Positions 9,463 to 17,271 of a DNA stretch of 64,000 nucleotides are shown here, piece after piece. The position numbers and the translations under genes were made by a program. The stretch spans positions 176,001 through 240,000 of the forward strand of contig NZ_JAKVTW010000005.1 in assembly GCF_022489065.1 (NCBI RefSeq), given 5' to 3'. The notes under the pieces are model-generated. The model saw only the letters and a program-made list of their open reading frames with translations, did not search any database and was not told the origin of the DNA. How positions within the stretch are numbered: the stretch's first letter is position 1; every line of letters starts with the position of its first letter. The stretch is from Vreelandella neptunia (GTDB lineage Bacteria > Pseudomonadota > Gammaproteobacteria > Pseudomonadales > Halomonadaceae).

Positions 9463-9819
9463 CTATGCTTGGCTCATCAAGCTTTCGTACGAGATATTCA
9501 ACTGATCATGCAGGTTTTTCATCATTTTAAGGGAAAGCTTGCGCTTGCGGTTCAGTACCTCAGACACGCGCCCGCTGGAGCCTAGTATGGGCTCTAGATC
9601 GAGCCGGGTAAGACCTTTTTGTTCCATGCGAAACTTGATTGCCTCAATTGGGTCAGGCGGGGCGATTGGGTAGTGTTGATTTTCGTAGGCTTCAATGAGA
9701 GTGACCAAAACCTCCATCTCATCGTTTTCGGGGGTACCTTCCTCGGTTTGGAAGATACTCTCCAGGCGATGAAAAGCAGCCTGTAAATCTTGGTCATTGC
9801 GAATAGGTTTAATAAGCAT
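9463..9819 (-). CDS. higA: HigA-type antitoxin, HTH protein
   Basis: A 118-residue protein with a C-terminal helix-turn-helix (about residues 68-110: LTRLDLEPILGSSGRVSEVLNRKRKLS) and an N-terminal stretch typical of HigA (MLIKPIRNDQD). The start is ATG at 9819, which overlaps the end of the toxin gene by 11 bases, the usual higBA arrangement; an upstream in-frame ATG at 9843 is less likely. It should bind and neutralise HigB and repress the operon. The reading frame is intact although the toxin gene is broken. Confidence 0.85.
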   Translation of the reverse strand: MLIKPIRNDQDLQAAFHRLESIFQTEEGTPENDEMEVLVTLIEAYENQHYPIAPPDPIEAIKFRMEQKGLTRLDLEPILGSSGRVSEVLNRKRKLSLKMMKNLHDQLNISYESLMSQA

Positions 9820-10117
9820 TGACAGTCTCCGCCTCAATTTCATCGTATTGAGAGTGGGTGCCGATGAATTTCACCCATACAATCCCCGCTCGGTAGTGAA
9901 GCTCAACAATTAAGCGGTATTTGTTTCCACCAATATTAAAGACGACTCGGTTATTTCCCAGTGTGCTGGCGTTGCCAAAGTGTGCCTTTACATCATGAGA
10001 TGTTTTCCACTGAGCATTGGCTACTTCATCATGTCAGATTTCAAGGGGCCCTTTTGCATCGCTATATTGCGGAGTTTCCCAAAACTTCCGCAATGTACTT
10101 TTGGCAATTATCCGCAT
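9809..10117 (-). pseudogene. higB: HigB-type mRNA interferase toxin with in-frame stop
   Basis: On the minus strand an ATG at 10117 opens a frame that reads as a full HigB toxin of 102 codons: MRIIAKSTLRKFWE, then HDEVANAQWKT, VVFNIGGNKYRLIVELHY and FIGTHSQYDEI. Codon 28 (10034-10036) is TGA, where HigB relatives usually have Trp in the LK-W-YHEV segment as I recall them. Everything else stays in frame, so this is a single nonsense change (TGG to TGA) and probably recent. Because of the stop no ordinary long open frame is visible. A ribosome site GGGAG precedes the ATG. Read-through or sequencing error cannot be ruled out. Confidence 0.75.
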
Positions 10118-10122
10118 GGATG

Positions 10123-10163
10123 CTCCCTTTTTGGGAGAATTGTTCTCTCTCCCGTTTTGGGAG
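10123..10163. promoter_or_regulatory. Paired inverted repeats, likely HigA operator
   Basis: Two CTCCC-N5-GGGAG inverted repeats with centres 26 bp apart (10123-10137 and 10149-10163), directly upstream of higB. The proximal half-site also serves as the GGGAG ribosome site of higB. The location and pairing fit autoregulation by the HigA HTH protein; this is inference. Confidence 0.5.
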
Positions 10164-10243
10164 TCAAGGCCTTAAGGTATCTATAAATGCACTTCAAGGG
10201 TTAAGCGCGGTCAGACGTCGATGATTATCAATGGAGAGTACGA

Positions 10244-10708
10244 ATGCTGAATGCCATTAGTGATTTCTTCCAGCGCACGCTGGCGCAACCCGAGCAGCGC
10301 GAAAACCAAACGTTGACCCTGGAGCTAGCCACCGCGGCATTGTTGTGTGAAATTGTTCGCGCCGACTACGACACCAGCGAAGAAGAGCTTGCTGCCCTGC
10401 GTATTATGCTTATTGAGCGCTACCGGCTAAGCGAAAGCGATGTGGAAGAGTTAATGACGCTGGCGCAAGCCGAAGTCGATGAAGCCGTCGATCACTACCA
10501 GTTCGTGAGCCTGATCAAAGAGCACTATGATTACGACCAGCGCTGCGAACTGGTTGCACAAATGTGGCAGCTTGCCTGGGCAGACGGCTGTGTCGATCCA
10601 CTGGAAGAGCACCGTATTCGCCGCTTGGCGGATCTGCTGTATGTGAGCCATAGCGATTTTATCCGCACCAAACTGCACGTAGAGGAGCGCAATAACCACG
10701 ATGCATAA
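10244..10708 (+). CDS. TerB-family protein
   Basis: A 154-residue helical, acidic cytoplasmic protein of the TerB/DjlA N-terminal-like family: an E-rich first half (LTLELATAALLCEIVRADYDTSEEELAALR) and a second copy-like half with MWQLAWADGCVDPLEEHRIRRLADLL. These acidic D/E-rich helices bind metal in TerB. Members are linked to tellurite or envelope stress, but the function of stand-alone ones is unclear. It overlaps the next gene by 8 bases. Confidence 0.8.
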   Translation: MLNAISDFFQRTLAQPEQRENQTLTLELATAALLCEIVRADYDTSEEELAALRIMLIERYRLSESDVEELMTLAQAEVDEAVDHYQFVSLIKEHYDYDQRCELVAQMWQLAWADGCVDPLEEHRIRRLADLLYVSHSDFIRTKLHVEERNNHDA

Positions 10709-11294
10709 CCGCAACGAAGACTCGAATTTAATGGATTTAATAGACTCAATTGAGAACATGGAGCAGGACGCTTCGCGGGTCAGCGTTGACGATGTGGTTC
10801 AAGCCGTAGGGCGGCGCTCATTTGGGCCGCTACTTCTGGTGGCTGGTTTAATTACTCTAACGCCCATTATTGGTGACATACCCGGTATGCCAACGCTGAT
10901 GGCCGCATTGGTGCTCCTCGTTTCAGTGCAACTTCTCGCTGGTCGAGACGCTTTCTGGCTACCTGGCTGGCTGTTAAAGCGCTCACTTTCACGGCAAAAG
11001 TTCGATAAGGGCATTCATTACATGAAAAAGCCCGCTCGCTGGATTGATGGGCTGCTGCGCGTGCGCTTACCGTGGCTGACGGGCTATATCGGAATCCGCG
11101 TGACGGCGGTTGTCTGCCTGCTGATCGCCCTTGCCATGCCACCAATGGAGTTCATTCCCTTTTCGGCTAACGGTGCGGGGCTGGCGCTGACGCTGCTGGG
11201 GTTAGGCTTGGTTGCCCGGGATGGTATCGCTCTGTTACTAGGGTTTGCACTGTTTGCAGCCACGACTGCGTTTATCGCGATGAGTTTATTCTAA
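10701..11294 (+). CDS. ExoD-family membrane protein
   Basis: A 197-residue protein with a soluble N-terminus and several transmembrane helices, with ExoD-family text (GRRSFGPLLLVAGLITLTPIIGDIPGMPTLMA; PWLTGYIGIRVTAV). ExoD was first described in rhizobial exopolysaccharide synthesis; its biochemical role is unclear. Start overlaps the terB-like gene, so the two are translated together, and yqhA follows after 14 bases. Confidence 0.82.
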   Translation: MHNRNEDSNLMDLIDSIENMEQDASRVSVDDVVQAVGRRSFGPLLLVAGLITLTPIIGDIPGMPTLMAALVLLVSVQLLAGRDAFWLPGWLLKRSLSRQKFDKGIHYMKKPARWIDGLLRVRLPWLTGYIGIRVTAVVCLLIALAMPPMEFIPFSANGAGLALTLLGLGLVARDGIALLLGFALFAATTAFIAMSLF

Positions 11295-11308
11295 CAAAGG
11301 TATTTTTC

Positions 11309-11869
11309 ATGTCAGACGCTTCACCACCCACCCCACCCAAATTGCCGGAAAAACAGGGGGCCTGGGAACGGCGCATCGAAACAGCGCTGTGGAATTCACG
11401 CTTCTTGGTGATGTTGGCGGTCATACCCAGTCTGCTGGGCTCATTAATGCTGTTTATTGTCGGCACCATGGATATTTTAAAGGTGGTTGCCGATGTTTTT
11501 CGTTACTACCTATTTGGCAGTGCGCAGAATATTCACGACAGCTTGGTGCCTGACATTATTATCGCGGTAGATATTTATCTGATTGCCATCGTGCTATTGA
11601 TCTTTGGCTTGGGCGTATACCGGCTGTTTGTCTCCCGTATTGACCAAGCCGAAGCGAGTAATTTGCGCCACCCGTTTAACGTTGCATCGTTGGATCAACT
11701 CAAAGACAAAATAGCCCGGGTGGTGATTCTGGCGGTGATTATTGAGTTTTTCCGCGCCGTGGTGGATATCCGTTTCGCCACGCCGCTGGAAGCCATCTAC
11801 TTAGCCCTTTCAGTATTGGCGCTGGCGGCCGCGCTCTATTTGATGAGCCTCGGCCACAAAGGCGAGTAA
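11309..11869 (+). CDS. yqhA: YqhA-family inner membrane protein
   Basis: A 186-residue protein with three to four transmembrane helices and the UPF0114/YqhA pattern: WNSRFLVMLAVIPSLLGSLMLF, a middle helix ending in GLGVYRLFVSRID, then VVILAVIIEFFRAVVDI. Function is unknown in the family. Third gene of the terB-exoD-yqhA group; convergent with the following serine hydrolase gene. Confidence 0.82.
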   Translation: MSDASPPTPPKLPEKQGAWERRIETALWNSRFLVMLAVIPSLLGSLMLFIVGTMDILKVVADVFRYYLFGSAQNIHDSLVPDIIIAVDIYLIAIVLLIFGLGVYRLFVSRIDQAEASNLRHPFNVASLDQLKDKIARVVILAVIIEFFRAVVDIRFATPLEAIYLALSVLALAAALYLMSLGHKGE

Positions 11870-11893
11870 GCCAGCCTGCATTGACTGGCGAAG

Positions 11894-12898
11894 CTACTGC
11901 TCATTGGCTGATAACAGCCCTTCCACGAGCCTGTTTAACTGCTGCTGGAACTGCCCGCCCGGTGAGGGTGGGTTGGGGTCTGAAGTAATGACTACCGTCA
12001 TCTCGCGTTCAGGAATAACGTATAACGCTTGGCCACCGTAGCCGCGCCCGTAATACACATCTTCCCCTGCTAGTTGTGTAATAAACCACCCATAGCCGTA
12101 GCCATCGCCGGTCCAGCGTGAGGTGCCACGCGGCTGCCACGACGCTTCCACCCAGCCTTCAGGCAGAACACGCTCGCCATTGACCACACCATCATTGCGA
12201 TACAGCTCGCCTACTTCTATTAACGCCCGCGGCGAAAGCTGCATATCATTGCCACCAAAATAGATGCCTTGCGGATCGCGTAACCAAGGCCGAATGTTGA
12301 TATTGAGGGGATTGCCCAGTAAACGCTGAGCGAGCGCGTGGGTCGTTTCGCCGCTGGCGTGGGTAAGGGCGGCTGAAAGGAGGTGGCTGGTGCCGGTTGA
12401 ATAGAGCATTTGCCCGCCGGGTTCATCCACAAAAGGACGTGTCATCGCATCAGTGACCCAGTTTTCACTGGCCACCCAGGCGCCATAATTGCTGCCTGAG
12501 GTGCGTTCAAGACCCGCCTGCTGAGCGAGTAGATGGGCAACGGTGATGTCGCTTACCTGTGGCTCCGTGCCGTTAGGTAGGTGCTCGCCAAACAACTCAA
12601 CCATGGGTTGGTCAGTCGATTCGACAATATTCGCCTCAATCGCCGCGCCGGTAATCGCGGCTAACACCGTTTTAGATAACGATTTGATATTGGCAGGCGA
12701 TGCCACGCCAGGTCCACCTTGATGATACTCGTGAATGATCTCGCCTTGGTGGGCCACGACGATGGCGTGTATACGGCTTAGCTCAGCCGTTTCACTGTCT
12801 AGTGTTGCCAAGGTTGTGGTAGTGGGTACTGCAGCATAGATCGACGACGCGCCTAACAAAGCGAAAATGCTGGACGTCAACAAAAATAGTGAGCGCAT
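11894..12898 (-). CDS. Secreted serine hydrolase, class C beta-lactamase-like
   Basis: A 334-residue exported protein: signal peptide ending SSIYAA, then a beta-lactamase/esterase fold with SLSK as the SxxK motif (near residue 77), YST in place of the Tyr-x-Asn motif, and GRGYGGQ as the third active-site element. Relatives include 6-aminohexanoate-dimer hydrolases and esterases, so true beta-lactam hydrolysis is uncertain. I chose ATG at 12898 because it directly precedes the signal peptide and has a GAGG site; an upstream ATG at 12970 would put a charged extension before it. Confidence 0.8.
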   Translation of the reverse strand: MRSLFLLTSSIFALLGASSIYAAVPTTTTLATLDSETAELSRIHAIVVAHQGEIIHEYHQGGPGVASPANIKSLSKTVLAAITGAAIEANIVESTDQPMVELFGEHLPNGTEPQVSDITVAHLLAQQAGLERTSGSNYGAWVASENWVTDAMTRPFVDEPGGQMLYSTGTSHLLSAALTHASGETTHALAQRLLGNPLNINIRPWLRDPQGIYFGGNDMQLSPRALIEVGELYRNDGVVNGERVLPEGWVEASWQPRGTSRWTGDGYGYGWFITQLAGEDVYYGRGYGGQALYVIPEREMTVVITSDPNPPSPGGQFQQQLNRLVEGLLSANEQ

Positions 12899-13135
12899 CG
12901 TGGTACCTCGCTTGGAAGAAACTGGGTGCTCGAGACTTGTTGCTACAGATATGCGGATGTTGCAGAGCAATGAGAAAGTTACGAAGCTTCGAAAGTGGCT
13001 CGCTTCGAAGGTTCCATCAGCCTCACAAACGCCTAATTAGGCAAAAGACGCTAATGGCTGCTACCATAGAGGTGCTACTATCAAGCTAAACAAGCCTTTG
13101 ATTTCTCAGAAACGCAAACAAGCAAGGAGCGCCCT

Positions 13136-13210
13136 ATGCGTAATATTATCTATATCGTTGGTCTTATCGTGGTTGTTTTGTTCATTCTTTCGATGCTCGG
13201 CCTGCGCTAA
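13136..13210 (+). CDS. 24-residue single-pass membrane peptide
   Basis: A tiny open frame reading MRNIIYIVGL, a Val/Leu-rich core and ending SMLGLR: one transmembrane helix with a positive residue at each end. It has a good AAGGAG site 6 bases before the ATG and a strong terminator just after it. Short proteins of this look are common in gammaproteobacteria as hypothetical proteins. Function is unknown. The ribosome site, composition and terminator make it more than chance. Confidence 0.65.
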   Translation: MRNIIYIVGLIVVVLFILSMLGLR

Positions 13211-13231
13211 GCTCAAGATAACAAGCCCAAT

Positions 13232-13270
13232 AAAAACCGCTCGTAGGTGTCACCTACGAGCGGTTTTTTT
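13232..13270 (+). terminator. Strong Rho-independent terminator
   Basis: AAAAACCGCTCGTAGGTG and its complement CACCTACGAGCGG form a long near-loopless stem followed by seven T. It ends the 24-residue peptide gene. The A-run on the left also allows it to work on the minus strand for the gene at 13294-13650 only if read from outside, so + strand is the main call. Confidence 0.85.
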
Positions 13271-13293
13271 ATGTGCGATCAGCCGGGAAACCA

Positions 13294-13650
13294 TTAGGCG
13301 CAGTCAGCGGCACCCTGGCCAAACATATCAAACATCAATTCACGGCCCAAGCGGGTTAATACAAAGCGGCCATACTCATTGAACGTAGCGGCTTCGCTAT
13401 CTTCCATTACCTGCTGGCAGGTTGCCCAAGTGGGCGCGACTGAACCGAGCACGAGAAGCTCACGGCGCGTTAAACCACGCTGGGAAAGGGTGATGGTTTC
13501 TAGCACATGGCCATGGTCATACAGCAGCTCAGCGGCAATCGACAAACACTGGCGAAGGCTTCGCTGAACGCTCGCAGCAGTGGTGAGCCCACGAGTCGGT
13601 GGGGCAGGGCGCTCGTTAGTCAGCTCGGAATTCATGAGTTCTGGAGGCAT
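13294..13650 (-). CDS. Small hypothetical protein
   Basis: A 118-residue soluble protein, mostly helical, with three Cys and no recognised catalytic motif. A central part reads SIAAELLYDHGHVLETITLSQRGLTRRELLVLGSV and could be a small DNA- or protein-binding helical domain. Start ATG at 13650 has AGGAGA 8 bases upstream; the longer in-frame start at 13698 lacks this. Upstream lie two TAGACYAAGGT direct repeats that may be an operator. Function is not recognised. Confidence 0.6.
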   Translation of the reverse strand: MPPELMNSELTNERPAPPTRGLTTAASVQRSLRQCLSIAAELLYDHGHVLETITLSQRGLTRRELLVLGSVAPTWATCQQVMEDSEAATFNEYGRFVLTRLGRELMFDMFGQGAADCA

Positions 13651-13700
13651 CGAATGTTCTCCTGCAAATAGCACCAAATTGGGCTTGTTGCAGCGCATTA

Positions 13701-13730
13701 TAGACTAAGGTTGATGTTAGACCAAGGTCT
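13701..13730. promoter_or_regulatory. Direct repeat pair, possible operator
   Basis: TAGACTAAGGT (13701-13711) and TAGACCAAGGT (13718-13728), starts 17 bp apart; the second copy is also part of the palindrome AGACCAAGGTCT. It sits just upstream of the minus-strand gene ending at 13650, where a promoter would be. Confidence 0.35.
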
Positions 13731-13855
13731 ATCATTAGTTTGAGCTAGATGGCCTCGGTGGGGTCAATCGCCATATTCAAGGCGTATGCATTCATCGAAA
13801 TATCGCCAAGAACACCTTCAGTAACATTTTGACACGCAATAAAAGCGACAAATAT

Positions 13856-13882
13856 TTAAGTTAAATGTTAAATGGTCGATAG
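13856..13882 (+). promoter_or_regulatory. Sigma-28 (FliA) promoter of fliD copy 1
   Basis: TTAAGTTA, 11 bases, GTCGATAG: a 6/8 and 6/8 match to the flagellar consensus TAAAGTTT-N11-GCCGATAA with the exact spacer length. It lies 82 bases upstream of the fliD start. Confidence 0.55.
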
Positions 13883-13964
13883 CTTTAAACTAACACCACA
13901 GCGAATTGCGGCATGAACAGCATAAGCATAAGCGTTACAACGTTTTAAAAAAGGACGGTAAAGC

Positions 13965-15311
13965 ATGGCTTCCATTTCATCACTCGGTATTGGTTCAGGC
14001 CTCGACCTCAACGGCTTGCTGGATCAGCTGCAAGACGCCGAGCGCGGCAAACTTGAGCCGATTGAGCGGCAACTGGAAACCCAGCAGACCAAAATTTCAG
14101 CCTACGGACAGCTGCAAAGCGCGCTTTCAGCGTTTCAAGATTCCGCTGATGCGCTCAATGATAGTGCGCTTTACGAAAGCCTTTCCACCAACGTAGGTGG
14201 AGAAGCTATCACCGCTACTGCCGATGCAGAAGCGCAGCCGGGCAGCTATAACGTAAGTGTTGAAACCCTGGCAACTCGCGGCACGCTAGCCTCAGATGGC
14301 GTAGCTACAGCTGATCAAGCGATTACCACGGATGCCCAAGAGCTAACCCTTAATTTCGCGGGTAGCCCTTCTCAGGTGATCGACATAGCGGCAGATAGCT
14401 CCCTAGAAGATATTCGCGATGCGATAAACGCCAACGAAAGTGCTGGCGTAAACGCCACTATTGTTAATGATGGCACTAATTTCCGTTTAGCTCTCAGTTC
14501 CCGCGAAACCGGCGCTGATGCTTCTATAGAGAGCTTTAGCTTTGATGGTGCTGCCCCGTTTGCAGCCGACACCGAGAATACACTGCAAAGCGGCACCGAT
14601 GCCGCCCTAACGGTGAATGGCATCGCGATTACCAGCTCTACCAATCAGGTGGAAGGCGCCATTCAAGGAGTGTCGCTAAACCTTGAAGAAGAAGGCGAAA
14701 GCACCGTTAAAGTAGAACAGAACACACTAGCTGTTCGCGAAGCAGTCACTAGCTTTGTGGATGCCTACAATGACCTTAAAGGCACCATTGGCAAGCTAAC
14801 CAGCTTTGACGCTGAAACCGGTGCAGCCGGTGAACTATTAGGCGATAGCGCAGTGCGCACTGTTGAATCACGTATGCGGATTGCGCTTACCAGCGGTTCG
14901 GAAGGGCAGTTCTCCACGCTTAGCGATATCGGTATTTCTTTACAGCGCGATGGCACGTTAGAAATCAATTCCGATGATCTCGATAATGCCATTGCAAATA
15001 ACCAAGGCGCCCTTTCTGAGTTTTTCGCCGGTGCCTCTGAAGAGAATGGCATGGCTGGTCAGTTAAGCAATACGCTTGAACAATTGTTGGGTTCCAATGG
15101 CACCGTAACCGGGGCAATTACTGGGGCGGAAAACCGCTCCGAATCGCTGGTCGAGCGTTACACTCGTATGGAGCAATCCATTGATCAAACCATCTCCCGT
15201 TACCGTACACAGTTTGGCCAGTTGGACGGCATGATCGCGCAAATGAACCAAACGAGCAGCTACCTCACTCAGCAGTTCGACGCCCTTGATGCGCAGCTAG
15301 GCCGTGATTGA
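13965..15311 (+). CDS. fliD: Flagellar hook-associated protein 2 (cap), copy 1
   Basis: A 448-residue flagellar filament cap protein. It has the FliD N-terminal domain (ISSLGIGSGLDLNGLLDQLQDAERGKLEPIE), central beta domains and a C-terminal coiled coil ending YLTQQFDALDAQLGRD. FliD pentamers cap the filament and fold incoming flagellin. It has its own sigma-28-type promoter and terminator. A close paralogue follows at 15513; the two share most of their N- and C-termini and differ in the middle. No fliS or fliT follows. Confidence 0.92.
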   Translation: MASISSLGIGSGLDLNGLLDQLQDAERGKLEPIERQLETQQTKISAYGQLQSALSAFQDSADALNDSALYESLSTNVGGEAITATADAEAQPGSYNVSVETLATRGTLASDGVATADQAITTDAQELTLNFAGSPSQVIDIAADSSLEDIRDAINANESAGVNATIVNDGTNFRLALSSRETGADASIESFSFDGAAPFAADTENTLQSGTDAALTVNGIAITSSTNQVEGAIQGVSLNLEEEGESTVKVEQNTLAVREAVTSFVDAYNDLKGTIGKLTSFDAETGAAGELLGDSAVRTVESRMRIALTSGSEGQFSTLSDIGISLQRDGTLEINSDDLDNAIANNQGALSEFFAGASEENGMAGQLSNTLEQLLGSNGTVTGAITGAENRSESLVERYTRMEQSIDQTISRYRTQFGQLDGMIAQMNQTSSYLTQQFDALDAQLGRD

Positions 15312-15339
15312 TGCGGTAAGCTAAAAATTGATGAACCCG

Positions 15340-15364
15340 ACGCCTGCGCTAAGCAGGCGTTTTT
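15340..15364 (+). terminator. Terminator after fliD copy 1
   Basis: ACGCCTGC / GCAGGCGT 8-bp stem with a 5-base loop and a following T-run. Confidence 0.8.
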
Positions 15365-15408
15365 GTTGGTAAAAAACAAAATAGCCCAGTTAGCGAAAGA
15401 AAAAGCGC

Positions 15409-15435
15409 TAAAGTTGCCCTCTGTTCAGTCGATAA
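15409..15435 (+). promoter_or_regulatory. Sigma-28 (FliA) promoter of fliD copy 2
   Basis: TAAAGTTG, 11 bases, GTCGATAA: 7/8 and 7/8 match to the flagellar consensus with the exact spacer. It lies 77 bases before the second fliD, so this copy is transcribed independently. Confidence 0.8.
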
Positions 15436-15512
15436 GCTAACTACCAGACTTCCTAGCGCAAACGATGCGCGTAATGTTTTTGGTTTAGCCTTTTCACTGA
15501 GGAACACCCAGC

Positions 15513-16907
15513 ATGGCGACGATAACCTCCCTTGGCGTTGGATCGGGTCTTGATCTGACCGGCCTGTTGGATCAATTACAAGAAGCCGAACGTGGCAAGC
15601 TTGCCCCCATCACGCTTCAAAAAAAGCAGCAAGAAGCCAAAATTTCTGCCTACGGCCAGCTGCAAACCTCGCTTAATGCGTTTCAAGACGCCGTAGCGAA
15701 AATCAACGACCCCAAGCTTTATCAAAGCCTTTCCGCTAATGTGCGTGGGGAGGGTATCACTGCCACAACGACCGAAGATGCATTACCTGGCAGTTACCGA
15801 GTAGAAGTCAGTCAGTTGGCAACCTCAGGTACGCTTGCTTCAGGGCGCGTGGACGAAAAAGATCAAGCACTTGATTTACAAGGTGCTACCTCGCTCAAGC
15901 TCACTTTTGGCAGTGGCGATTCAGTTGATATCGCTATCTCAGCAGATAGCACGCTGAATGAGATTCGTGATGCCATTAACTCAAATAAAGATGCCGGTGT
16001 TAACGCCACTATTATTAATGACGGTGAAGGCTATCGGCTGGCGCTAAGTTCTAAAGAGACGGGCGTTGAAGCGTCTATCGACAGTTTCAGTTTTGTAGAT
16101 GCAGCCAATGCTGTCGTAACGGGCCCATTTAGTGAAGCCACCGAAGCTGGCTCCAAGCGCCAAGGGCAAGATGCAGCGCTAACAGTTAACGGCATCGCGA
16201 TCAGTAGTGCCAAAAACCAAATCGAAGGTGCTATTCAAGGGGTAACGCTCAACCTCGCTGAACTCAGTATTGAAGAAGGCGAAACCGCGTCTAGCACGGT
16301 TAACATTGAGCGCAATACGCTAAAACAGCGCGAAGCGATTAACGGTTTTGTAAAAGCGTTTAATGATTTAAAAGGTACCATCGGTAAATTAACCGCGTTT
16401 GACAGCGAAAGTGGCAGCGCAGCGGAGCTATTAGGCGACAGTGCTGTGCGCACTATTGAGTCACGTCTTCGCAGCGTTCTAACGGGCGGTGTGGAAGGGG
16501 GCGAGTTATCCACCCTCAGCCAGTTAGGGATTACGCTGCTGCGTGACGGCACGCTGGAAGTAGACGACGACAAGCTAAGCGATCTGGTGGCCAATAATCC
16601 CCAGGCGCTTAGTGACTTTTTTGCCGGTGATGCCACAGAGGGCGGCCTAGCGGGCAAACTCGAAACATCAATTGGACAAATGTTAGGCGATAGCGGCGTG
16701 CTGAAAGGCGCGATTTCAGGCGCGGAAAACCGAGTAAAGAGCCTCGATACCCGCTATGAGCGTATGGAAAAAAGTATTGAAAGCACGATCTCACGCTACC
16801 GTACTCAATTCAGCCAGCTTGATGTGATGATCGCGCAAATGAACAGTACCAGCTCCTACCTCACTCAGCAGTTTGATGCCCTTGATGCTCAGCTAGGCCG
16901 TGACTAG
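15513..16907 (+). CDS. fliD: Flagellar hook-associated protein 2 (cap), copy 2
   Basis: A 464-residue FliD paralogue. Its first 110 residues and last 50 align without gaps to copy 1 (ITSLGVGSGLDLTGLLDQLQEAERGKL...; ...SSYLTQQFDALDAQLGRD). The central domain is a little longer (extra SFVDAANAVVTGPFSEATEAGSKRQ-type segment) and differs more, as expected for the surface-exposed part. It has an AGGAA site, its own sigma-28 promoter and its own terminator. The pair probably arose by tandem duplication. Confidence 0.92.
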   Translation: MATITSLGVGSGLDLTGLLDQLQEAERGKLAPITLQKKQQEAKISAYGQLQTSLNAFQDAVAKINDPKLYQSLSANVRGEGITATTTEDALPGSYRVEVSQLATSGTLASGRVDEKDQALDLQGATSLKLTFGSGDSVDIAISADSTLNEIRDAINSNKDAGVNATIINDGEGYRLALSSKETGVEASIDSFSFVDAANAVVTGPFSEATEAGSKRQGQDAALTVNGIAISSAKNQIEGAIQGVTLNLAELSIEEGETASSTVNIERNTLKQREAINGFVKAFNDLKGTIGKLTAFDSESGSAAELLGDSAVRTIESRLRSVLTGGVEGGELSTLSQLGITLLRDGTLEVDDDKLSDLVANNPQALSDFFAGDATEGGLAGKLETSIGQMLGDSGVLKGAISGAENRVKSLDTRYERMEKSIESTISRYRTQFSQLDVMIAQMNSTSSYLTQQFDALDAQLGRD

Positions 16908-16982
16908 GTTTGATCCGGGAAGCTTTAAGATAAAGTTTCCTTCTTTTTAAAAAAAATGGCCGTTCCATTTATTTCAGGCCAT

Positions 16983-17007
16983 AAAAGCAGCGCATAGCGC
17001 TGCTTTT
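16983..17007 (+). terminator. Terminator after fliD copy 2
   Basis: AAAAGCAGCGC / GCGCTGCTTTT, an 11-bp perfect stem with a 3-base loop; A-run and T-run make it usable on both strands. Confidence 0.8.
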
Positions 17008-17060
17008 GCTTTGTGAAGTTATCAAAAGCGATTTGACGAAATCTGGATAAACTGGGATAT

Positions 17061-17088
17061 GTCATCGCGAGCGCAGCGAAGCAATCTC
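17061..17088 (+). repeat. REP-like short repeat, single copy
   Basis: A 28-base sequence beginning GTCATCGCGAGCGCAGCGAA and ending GCAATCTC. It closely resembles a dispersed intergenic element that I recall from many unrelated bacterial genomes (GTCATTGCGAG...GAAGCAATC). Only this copy was noticed in the window and no inverted partner is nearby. Confidence 0.5.
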
Positions 17089-17172
17089 AAGCACTCGGTG
17101 CCTGCCGACTCAAGCATGAAAACTCTTCATCTTTCAGTTACCTACTTTTACATCTTTTTTTACCACTTCCCC

Positions 17173-17199
17173 TAAAGATTCCTCTCGCTCTGCCGTTAA
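17173..17199 (+). promoter_or_regulatory. Sigma-28 (FliA) promoter of flagellin
   Basis: TAAAGATT, 11 bases, GCCGTTAA: 7/8 and 7/8 match to the flagellar consensus with exact spacing. It lies 72 bases upstream of the flagellin ATG. Confidence 0.85.
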
Positions 17200-17271
17200 T
17201 TAATATAACGGCACAAACAGTGGCCGAAAGCAGGCCTCAGGGCCAGTGTCCAAAGCAAGGAGTCTCACACC

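Noticed and set aside
9463..10117. Active toxin-antitoxin pair
   Set aside because: The toxin frame has an in-frame TGA at codon 28.
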